40,424 nt of DNA from Usnea hakonensis. Lineage: Eukaryota; Ascomycota; Lecanoromycetes; Lecanorales; Parmeliaceae. A program made the translations under genes and the position numbers. Below are positions 33,001 to 40,424 of the stretch, in pieces. Numbering within the stretch: position 1 is the stretch's first letter; each line of letters begins with the position of its first letter. The stretch lies in NCBI GenBank assembly GCA_013423325.1, contig BLJB01000277.1, forward strand, positions 1 to 40,424, read 5' to 3'. The notes under the pieces were generated by a model. It made no database searches, was not told the DNA's origin, and saw nothing but the letters and a program-made list of their open reading frames with translations.

Positions 33001-33346
33001 TAAGCTTGTCCGTCTCAACTCCGAAATGCAGCCTCATTATCGCATCTTTGCTCCCAAATTTCCCAAACCCCAGTCCGAAGGCTTCTTTGTCGTCGTTGCT
33101 GATATGGCCAAAGACGAGATTCTGGCGCTGAAAAGGATCAATTGGCCTCCAGTAGAGAAGTTAAGGGGTAGTAGAGACAAGCCAACATCGAGGGTCATCC
33201 TGAAGTTGGAGCCTCGTAGCGTTGAAAGGAAGGTCGATGTCCTAATTGCCAGCGATGCTTATGTAAGAATGGTGTGGAAGATTGGGGATATAGAAATCCC
33301 GGCAGCGCCAGCTGTTGAGGACTACTATAGGAAGAAGAGCCCATGA
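27075..33346 (+). CDS. SLH1: Slh1/ASCC3-type tandem Ski2-like RNA helicase
   Basis: This is an ATP-dependent helicase with two Ski2-like cassettes. The family (yeast Slh1/Rqt2, human ASCC3, fission yeast Mug81) splits collided ribosomes in quality control. I read three exons, 27075-27465, 27513-32186 and 32472-33346, with introns of 47 and 285 nt in phase, giving 1979 aa. Cassette 1 has the Q-like NRMQSLVYPVAYKT, Walker A APTGAGKTD, DEVH, GLSATLPN, HHAGMPRSDR and QIFGRAGRPQF, then a Sec63 unit. Cassette 2 has FNPMQTQIFHTLYHT, SPTGSGKT, DEIH, GMSTACAN, HHAGLVEADR and QMLGRAGRPQF, then a Sec63 unit with LPMWDPHVKAFLLLQAY. Overall size and the N-terminus favour Slh1 over Brr2. The first intron has a textbook GACTAAC branch site. 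Confidence 0.93.
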
Positions 33347-33652
33347 ATTTGCGGTTGAATCAACGAACCTGCTTCTAGCTACTCATTGTGAAATATGGCG
33401 GAGAACTTAGAGTTATTCATAGAATTGTGGAAAAGAGAGCATTGACAATATCCCTTGTCATGTTCTTCGATCCATTTGAGAGCTTATGCTGAACATTATA
33501 TACAAGAAGCGAAAGTCTCATTGGGAAAAGCATCTACACCCTGGAAGTGGCTAGAAGCTGCCATAAACGCAAAGCATCCCTGGTGGGGAACAGTCTTATG
33601 CTTCTTAAGCAAAAAAGGAGCCAACTATTTCTCGCCCAAAACATAATTTCAT
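33347..33652. other. Convergent intergenic region
   Basis: This 306-bp gap lies between the stop codons of SLH1 and the unknown basic protein gene. One 63-codon open frame is present but has no support. I see nothing else. Confidence 0.4.
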
Positions 33653-35292
33653 TCAAGCGTCCTCGGAAGTCAAATGGTGCAATTTTCTCGAATCCTCCAT
33701 TGTGGTCTGCTCATTGGTTCTAGGCTGCATAGGCTGATGGGTAGTCTTTGAGATAATGGGGACAAGAAGTTGGCGTTGCCGGCGTGAAATGGATATTTGC
33801 CTAGCAATGGCGACCTCTGTAGCAGGACTGATTAGATTTTCTCCTCGATGTTTATATCGTGGTTCCGGCGAAGCTAGCCTTTTCATACTCGATTTACGCG
33901 CTGGAAATGCACGGTGTAGATATTCCTGTGCTGCATCTTCGGTGGCTGTGGGAGAGTCCGCTTCAATAGTTGGGGACGAGTACCTAGGGTGGTCTGCGCA
34001 TTCGAGAAAGCTAGCTTTAGACGAATTGGCGGAGCGCTGAAAAGGATCAGAGCTGGGCTGGCGACCGTGAGACCTTGGACTGGCTTCCGAGTTGTGCACT
34101 ATAGCAAGAACATGATCTTGGTCCTGAGAATTTCTTTTCTTAATTGTGGGCCTGTGCGGAAAAATATGGCCACTCGGGGCAGTCACTGAACGACCCAAAG
34201 GGCTTGACTTCGGAAGCAGCTTGCTCACAGGACTGCGGGCGGGAAGAGGAGTCGAAGGGAAGAGTGAGAATGATGGAGACCTGGAGGACTTAGATGACAC
34301 TGGTTCGGCTCGAAGATTCGCTTTTGGCAAATCAAGATCAAAAGGCTGCAGAGCAGCTGTGAGCTGATATTTCTTTCCCCCTTAGTAAGCGGTGGACGTA
34401 CCTCGCAGTATGAATCCGCAATGGCGCGTAGCTCCTCCAAATGGCCTTTCCTTCGAGCCAACAGTGAAGTCTGCGGCTTGCTTTGCCGTACATGAGGCTC
34501 TAGAACGTCGCCAAACATTACGCTATACCGCTCCAGTTCCACGCAGGGGATCTCGACTTGTAATAATGACGGCCAAGGTGTCAGCGACCTCTGGAGCTCT
34601 CGACGAGGATCCAAATTGTCTGCTATATTATTCACAGTATATTTAGCAGGACTTCGCTGCGTATCAGGTTGATGCGGTTCGACTTTCTTCCTTCGTAGAC
34701 CTCTTCGCCGAAAGCTTTTTCTCCTCAGCAAGTCTTGCCCAGGCAGACCCGTGGACGAATCTGCTCGATGCGCTTTGGTACCATGACTCGAGTTTGCTCG
34801 CTTGCGACGAAGAGCATTAGTCTCCAAGTCATCTTGAGTTATGACTTGCCTGGCTGGCCCTGTTTGCTCGTTCTGATTCAATTGGTAGAATGGCGACGGG
34901 GACCGAATTTCTCTTCTCCCAAAAAAATTACTCAGCGACTTCCACTTGCTTCCTTGCCGCTTGATGCCTTTTCTCCCGGCATCAATCCCAGACATCTCCT
35001 CAAGCGTGCTACAAGTCTTCTCGGGCGAGTTGTCAACGTAATAAACATCAGCGATAAGATCCCGGTCATCTGACGGAAGAGGCGGTAACGGACTTTGCCC
35101 GGGGCTACCCAAAGCGAGTCCAATAACTATCTCATCGGAATGAAGTCTCGGTCCAAACCCTCCGTGTGGCTCAAAGGCTAGTGTCTTTGATGGCGCCTGC
35201 ACGACATCAGCATTATCATTTTCGGCTGTTCCTGCTCCTGCTGGTCTGAAAGGCCCAGATACATATCTTGTCAAAGGTCCAGCTTTTGACAT
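33653..35292 (-). CDS. Hypothetical basic, largely disordered fungal protein
   Basis: I do not recognise a named family. Two exons, 34402-35292 and 33653-34363, are joined in phase 0 by a 38-nt intron with a CTTACTAAG branch region. The start MSKAGPLTRYVSGPFRPAGA gives 533 aa. An upstream in-frame Met (35352) would add 20 residues. The N-terminal half has short ordered-looking pieces: GSKWKSLSNFFGRREIRSPS and RRKSFRRRGLRRKK. The most conserved-looking piece is CVELERYSVMFGDVLEP followed by SLLARRKGHLEELRAI. The C-terminal half is Ser/Pro/Arg-rich with many possible phosphorylation sites. No signal peptide, membrane segment or enzyme motif is seen. A nuclear or regulatory scaffold role would be a guess. 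Confidence 0.8.
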
Positions 35293-36173
35293 CTTCCGAA
35301 GTGGCTCCTTAACAGTGTACGGGCATAGGAAAAGCCGGTGGCCCCAGGCCAACCGACAAAGGAGGAAGACAAGCGGTAAGACAAACCAAATTGGATACAG
35401 AAAAAGGGCTGTAGGAGAAAAAAGTTAATGGCAGACAAGTAGAGGAGAGGTAAGAGAGCAGGACGAGCAAGAGAGAGAAGTGAGAATGATACGTAGGAAG
35501 AGATGAGATGCTGGGGTGTCGGTACTACTGTAATTTTTTTCCCTCTCACCCGCAGTCTCTATGGTATCGGGCGTAGTAAGGTCTCATCTCCCGAAGAAAG
35601 GCTTGTCCATTGTTATTGGTCCTCAAGGATGAGGAGGCCTATCGTTAATATGCGAAAGCTCATATTTTGCCGTTTTAACGGGTTTGTAACAGAGATGAAA
35701 CAATGCCTTGTCTTAGCCGAGCTAGGATGTGGGCCTACCTTATACCTTGGCTGCCTACCAGTGGCTACAGGTTGCCACCCTACTTAAGTACTTTACTCGA
35801 AACTGCATCGATTTTCAAAACTACCCGTCAAGGTCAGCCTTGCAAAACCCTGTTCCAATCCAGTACCTCGGCAATAAGAATGGTGTGTATAATTGACTCT
35901 GTAGAAACTAAAAGAGGACAATGGCTTCGTTCCGCTCTCGCTCTTGGCGGGGTCATTAAGGTACCTTACCACCTTACTTTACCGAGTAACCTACTTGGCC
36001 ATCTTTTTTCCCAAGCCCCACCTAAGGTCGATTCCATTCACTACATCATACTCCCTACGACTACCTCCATCTTCCACAAAAAGCACAACTCACCTGACGA
36101 CTCCCACCAATATTTGCCTTCTCTCTACCAACGCCATCATCTGGGGCATTCGCAACTCTTCTATTGATCGAAC
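35293..36173. promoter_or_regulatory. Divergent promoter, unknown basic protein / profilin
   Basis: This 881-bp gap lies between divergent starts. A purine-rich stretch (35400-35480) is the pyrimidine-rich leader of the minus-strand gene. Near profilin, 35960-35990 repeats the ACTTTACC-GAGTAA word seen in the BUD13/ATL1 promoter. The last 100 bases before the profilin start are C/T-rich, fitting a strong promoter. Confidence 0.5.
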
Positions 36174-36867
36174 ATGTCGTGGCAAGGTCTGTTGGTCCGC
36201 CTATCATGGGCCATGCTTTTGCTAACCCACTACCGACAAAGCATACATTGATACCAGGTACCTTTTGTCACCAAAACTTTCTCACTGGTCGTCGACACTG
36301 ATGGGTTGGGTTTTAGTTTGTTGGGAACTGGGAATCTTGACAGAGCCGCCATCTTCAACACCCAAGGGACCAGCGTTTGGGCCTCGTCCCACGGCTTTAC
36401 AGTACGTCGACACATTCTAACCCCTTCCTTCACACATCCTACACTTTCGTAAAAAGCCTCGATATCGCTCGCAAAAGCAGTGTGTACACGGGAATCCGGG
36501 TGCTGGACTCGGAGAATGACAGTGCGATCAGGTCTCGCCGGCGGAAATAAAAGAGGTCGTCGCTTCGTACTCGGACACATCAGACGTCAAAAAGATTCAG
36601 AGCGGTGGCTTTCGAATTGCGGGCGAGAAGTACATGACGATAAAGGCGGATGAGAAGAGTGTGTACGGAAAGAAGGCAGGCCACATCTACTTCGGGAGTC
36701 AATGTCGGATGTCGGAGCTGACTGTGACACAGGGAAAGGAAGGGATAGTAATTGTTAAAACACAACAAGCTATTCTCGTCGCCCATTATCCAGAGACAAT
36801 TCAACCGGGACAAGCAACGAACACGGTGGAGCAGCTTGGTGATTATTTAACAAGCGTCGGCTACTAA
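36174..36867 (+). CDS. Profilin, with a probable GC-AG intron
   Basis: Profilin binds actin monomers and poly-proline (formin) tracts and feeds actin filament growth at hyphal tips. Exons are 36174-36186, 36242-36257, 36317-36401, 36532-36675 and 36733-36867. The start MSWQAYIDTSLLGTGNLDRA is typical, then VWASSHGFT, VSPAEIKEVV, GGFRIAGEKYMTIKADEKSV, EGIVIVKTQQAILVAHYPET and LGDYLTSVGY. Splicing all GT-AG introns leaves 149 aa with a 19-residue insert after YGKK. Removing 36676-36732 (GC donor, GCTGAC branch, ACAG acceptor, 57 nt) gives exactly 130 aa, the normal size, and joins YGKK to GKEGIVIVKT. The first two exons are only 13 and 16 nt. Confidence 0.93.
36676..36732 (+). other. Probable GC-AG intron in profilin
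   Basis: The 57-nt segment begins AAG|GCAGGC and ends GACACAG, with GAGCTGACTG as a branch region. It is a multiple of three and has no in-frame stop. It sits where profilins have a tight turn, and its translation resembles no profilin sequence. Confidence 0.75.
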
Positions 36868-37146
36868 GCATTCGCACGTTGTCTCATATTATCATGAACC
36901 TGTACTTTACTTGCGTTCTTCTCTAAGGGCCAGGGTGCGACAACTAGATGGAGCGGGGCCTCGGTTATACCATATCAAGAGCCTTTGGTTTCGGCCCGTA
37001 AGTATCCATTTCCTTGTAATCAACCCGTTACTGGCCCCTCAACAACGGATCTGGAGCTCGAGGATTTACCCTTTCTGGCGCCCGTCTCTCTCTCTGTCGA
37101 TTGGCATCGCTCCCCGTATCGAACTTTTCCTACGTCCCAGATTATC

Positions 37147-37802
37147 TCATACAGGCAGTTCTGCATTCCTCTGCCCTCTACCGGCTCTTTCTAGTGCCAG
37201 CTGTAAATAGGGTCCAACGACAGGGATGTTACCAGCGAATCCACCAATGGTTGAAAAGAAATCACCAAAGAGCACAAAGATTCCGTACAATTCGATCAAG
37301 AAGCCCGTTAGGGGCCAACGTAGAAGTATGAGTAAGATCCCTGCCGCGAACGCGCCTGTACCTTTCAGTTTTTGACGTCGAGCGAAGAAGACTGCCGTCT
37401 TTTGCAGACCGATAACAAGGGTAAGACCGAGGAGGAAGAGAATCTGTTCCCAGGTGGTCAATTAGGTCTTGCCTGAAAAGTGCTGCCTCGTACATTGCCC
37501 ATAGCTAACCTGCCTCACATCAGCGATAAATTTGGATTGGGGCAAGTCCTAAATACGCACATTGCTCTATCGAAAAACATCATCACTCCGCCAATCAGAA
37601 AGAAGCCTCCTAAGCCTTTCATCAGACCACTGACATAAGACACTGGCAACTTCAGTGACCCTACCTACCACCAGAGCAGAAGGCAACTCCGATTTCTACG
37701 GGCAAATGGAAATGTCAGCGCTGGATGTGCAGAATTGGGGCTCGAGCTACTCTTGGGTCCTGAGAATTGTTACGACTCACTTTGCGAATCTGAGAGCCAC
37801 AT
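37147..37802 (-). CDS. GOT1: Golgi transport protein Got1
   Basis: Got1 is a small tetraspan membrane protein of ER/Golgi vesicles that helps COPII vesicle fusion. I read five exons: 37781-37802 (22 nt), 37669-37695 (27 nt), 37561-37615 (55 nt), 37494-37509 (16 nt) and 37147-37443, joined in phase, giving 138 aa, the usual length. The translation starts MWLSDSQKIGVAFCSGGLGG, then FFLIGGVMMFFDRAMLAMGN, ILFLLGLTLVIGLQKT, FFARRQKLKGTGAFAAGI, RWPLTGFLIELYGIFVLFGD and the end PVVGPYLQLALERAGRGQ...ELPV. Four hydrophobic segments are visible. The acceptor of exon 3 (GAAAG, ending 37616) is chosen by phase and is the least certain. Confidence 0.93.
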
Positions 37803-38505
37803 GGGAGGCATCAGGCAGGTGTTGGATGGCAATATCTATTAATCTACCCAATTGACGCACTCAAAAGAGTTGGCTCTTTAATAGAACTCAACGCGGTCAA
37901 GCTCTATCCAGTCTGAAGCCACGTACTCTAGATTACGGGAAATTGTTTATGAGAGTATGCGCTAATGATCACGCTATATTTGCTATATTTTATTTCTCGC
38001 GTAATCTCGAGTACATATGTGCAAGTACTGACACTCACCAATCACCAGTACACTAATAATCATGAAGTTTTCTAGATAGCTCGAGCATAAGGAACATCTT
38101 GCATGCAGACTGTCAAGTCTCATAACCAGAGTGGAGGAGTGCAAGATCCTCATGTGAGGTACCATCGACGTCTTCCATTTCTATTTTACAATATCTAATC
38201 ATTGCCCACGCACAACGCTACTGTCTCACGTGTTAACTCTTTTGTCACCGATCGCCATGACAACAGCAATCCTAGATTCTGTAACTGATACCCTCTTCTC
38301 CTCCATGGGATCATCGGTAGACGCGTCATGCTGGCGAATAAAAGATTGGTCACGATTAAGCCGGAGCGTTTTCTTGAGTCTCGCACTGAAAGGGGCAAGA
38401 TGGGTGGACTCGGCTTGACTTTGCTGTCCGTACAATTCTCATATCGGAGCATTGGAAGGTACGATTCTGCGCCTATATTCGAGCAAATAGTTCGGTTCAA
38501 CTACG
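37803..38505. promoter_or_regulatory. Promoter region of GOT1 and 3' end of IES6
   Basis: This 703-bp gap lies between IES6 (stop at 38506) and the GOT1 start, both on the minus strand. It should hold the IES6 3' end and the GOT1 promoter. I see no gene, tRNA or strong repeat. Confidence 0.45.
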
Positions 38506-39078
38506 TCACTTGAGCACAACGTGGGCTCCGCGTGCTTCCAAATATTTCTCTGCCGCTCCCTGAGGTAGATGTCGAACAACATCGAATACTTCCTTGTTAT
38601 GATAACGAAGTCTAGATTTGGGATCTGTGTAAGGGGCAGGCAAGCCAGTGATGTCGCAGTAGTGTTTTTGGTGTGCTGGATGCAGTGATGGAGCAGATTC
38701 GATATTCGTGTAAGTAGCTACTGGCCCAGAAGATTGAGATGCTTGCAGATTTCTTTCGAGTACCATTGTAGACAGGTTTTGAGCCGCTTGTGACACGTGT
38801 GAAAGTGGGACCGTACCATTTGAGGGTACGGGTGTTGCTGCCCTGGTATCCATGGCAGAGCGTTGCAGATTCGGCGTAGAAGTGCCGCTGTTGTCGTTTG
38901 TAGGCATAACGGATGCTTCCTTACGGGCAACTTCCGCGACTATTTGCTTGATATTCTTGTTGCGGCGCTGTGAAGGCTTCCATTGCGGATTGCGAAATGG
39001 TCGCGGCATGAGTGTCAAGTCAAGTTGATCGAGTAGCTGCTGATGCGAGTCATCTGCAGAGGGAATTGTTGGCGCCAT
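38506..39078 (-). CDS. IES6: INO80 complex subunit Ies6 (YL1-C domain)
   Basis: Ies6 forms a module with Arp5 in the INO80 complex and couples ATP hydrolysis to nucleosome sliding. This single-exon gene gives 190 aa from the ATG at 39078 (MAPTIPSADDSHQQLLDQLD). An upstream in-frame ATG at 39120 would add 14 residues. The N-terminal part has PFRNPQWKPSQRRNKNIKQI, typical of Ies6, then a Ser/Thr/Pro-rich linker. The C-terminus is the YL1-C domain: KHYCDITGLPAPYTDPKSRL, RYHNKEVFDVVRHLPQG and the end YLEARGAHVVLK. The AT-rich block starts about 150 bp upstream of the start codon. Confidence 0.95.
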   Translation of the reverse strand: MAPTIPSADDSHQQLLDQLDLTLMPRPFRNPQWKPSQRRNKNIKQIVAEVARKEASVMPTNDNSGTSTPNLQRSAMDTRAATPVPSNGTVPLSHVSQAAQNLSTMVLERNLQASQSSGPVATYTNIESAPSLHPAHQKHYCDITGLPAPYTDPKSRLRYHNKEVFDVVRHLPQGAAEKYLEARGAHVVLK

Positions 39079-39224
39079 GTATGAATGGTGGTGCAACGTG
39101 GACCTAGCAGGCAAGATCATCTAAGAATTCAAGTTTCTTCGCGACAGAGCGATCTACTAACCTCTTTCGTTTTAGCCCCCTAGCTACGGTTTATCTTCCT
39201 CTACTAAATTTTCGCTATATCTAA

Positions 39225-40338
39225 AGACTAGTTTATCCATCTATATTTTTTATAATAATAATTAATTATTTAAATATAAAAATAATATTATTTAAATAAA
39301 AATATTTTTAATAGTAAAGAAAATTTAAATAAAAAATCTTTAAAAAAATAAAAATTTATTTTTAAAAAATTATAATATTTTTAAATATAATAAATAAATT
39401 TTATTTAGGTTAAAAATAATTAATTTATATCTAAAAATATAAGTTTTTAATTAATAAAATATATATAGAATTAAAGTAAAGAGTATTACGAGTATAACTA
39501 TAAGAGTATAGACTATAAGAAGGCTATAAGGGCTCGGCTATAACTATACTCTTATAGTCTTCTTATAGTCTATACCCTTATAATAACGAGTATTATTAGG
39601 ACTATAATTAGATTAAGTTAATAGTAATATATATTAAGGATTTAATTAATAAGAAGATAAATTTATATATAGATATAAAAAAGATATTTAGATTAAAATA
39701 GTACTAAGACGCTAAATCTAAATAGAAAAAAAGTTATATATCTTCTTTAACTATAAATTATTTAATAAACTAGTTATATTTATTATATTTATAATAGTAC
39801 CCCCCTCTTTTAGAAGATATATTTATAAACTTTAATAAAATAATAAACGTCTAAATTATACTTCTTAATAATATTTTTTAAATATATAATATTATTAATT
39901 AGATAAGAGAAAGGCCCGATATAATAAAAAGATAACTAACTTTTAACTAGATCTAAATAAACTTAATTATCTAAATCTATAAAAGTAGTTAAATAATATA
40001 ATACTTAAAATATTATTAAATTAAAACTACTTTAATAAAGTTAGTTTCTAATTAAATCTATTATTATTAAAAGAAGATTTTTTAGATATTTAGTAAAAAA
40101 TAGTTAATAGGGGGCCTTTAAATATTATTTATAAAACTTCTAAACTATCTTTTTAATATTATTAAACTTACTATAATTTATATAATATTAGTTATTTAAT
40201 TTTATATTACAAATAGTTATAATAATAATAGAAGTTTAATATTTTATTAATATTTTATTTATTATTTTTTAATAAGATTTTTAATTTTAGTAGAGATCTT
40301 TATTATTTTAAAAAAAGATTATCTAGAATTATATATAT
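39225..40338. repeat. AT-rich degenerate block, RIP-like
   Basis: Base composition falls abruptly to mostly A and T, with abundant TTA, TAA and ATA and very few C or G. Stops are present in all frames. Composition recovers at about 40339. Inside, 39499-39522 and 39559-39582 form a 24-bp inverted repeat with one mismatch. This fits a transposon copy destroyed by repeat-induced point mutation, but too little sequence survives to name the element. Confidence 0.75.
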
Positions 40339-40424
40339 ACTTCGGTACTCGGAGTACAGTGAGGAAAAGATGAAGTACAACAACCAACATGAAGAGACGC
40401 CATTCACGATAGGTGGGGAACCAG

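Noticed and set aside
33455..33646. 63-codon open frame after SLH1
   Set aside because: Short, lies in a convergent 3' region, and the translation matches nothing I recognise.
1..40424. tRNA genes, CRISPR arrays, secondary-metabolite cluster
   Set aside because: I saw no tRNA B-box with matching arms and no regularly spaced identical repeats. There are no polyketide, peptide-synthetase or terpene enzymes; the genes are ordinary housekeeping genes.

Overview
The window is nuclear DNA from a filamentous ascomycete (Pezizomycotina; Leotiomycetes is my weak guess). Genes are split by many short GT-AG introns of about 45-70 nt, with CTGAC or CTAAC type branch sites close to the acceptor. The proteins are single-copy fungal housekeeping proteins. 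The right end carries an AT-rich block of the kind left by repeat-induced point mutation (RIP). All exon boundaries were worked out by hand from splice signals, reading phase and remembered family conservation, without alignment or RNA data.

Layout from left to right: purine/pyrimidine low-complexity DNA with inverted repeats (1-560); ARP8 (INO80 complex, minus); ARL1 (Golgi GTPase, plus); a cyclase-family hydrolase whose reading frame looks damaged (minus); an IST2-like anoctamin (plus); BUD13 (splicing, minus); an alkyltransferase-like DNA repair protein (plus); a small unknown protein (plus); a Brl1/Brr6-type nuclear envelope protein (plus); RCC1 (minus); a calcineurin-like phosphoesterase (plus); a flavocytochrome b2-like dehydrogenase with a 6-nt exon (minus); a Rab-type GTPase (plus); an unknown protein with a Cys/His-rich end (plus); YKT6 (SNARE, minus); SLH1/ASCC3 helicase (plus); an unknown disordered basic protein (minus); profilin with a probable GC-AG intron (plus); GOT1 with tiny exons (minus); IES6 (INO80 complex, minus); and an AT-rich degenerate block (39225-40338).

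Most neighbours are divergent or convergent, so the intergenic gaps of 250-950 bp are mainly shared promoters or shared 3' ends. Several genes act in related processes: ARL1, YKT6, GOT1 and the Rab protein in Golgi/endosome traffic; ARP8 and IES6 in INO80 chromatin remodelling; RCC1 and Brl1/Brr6 at the nucleus. Nothing suggests a secondary-metabolite cluster or an operon.

The most unusual items are a long foldback repeat in the YKT6/SLH1 promoter, the profilin GC-AG intron, microexons in GOT1 and the b2-like gene, and four genes (cyclase, ATL1, b2-like, YKT6) where one junction cannot be spliced cleanly. Those four could be real decay, unusual splicing or small sequence errors.
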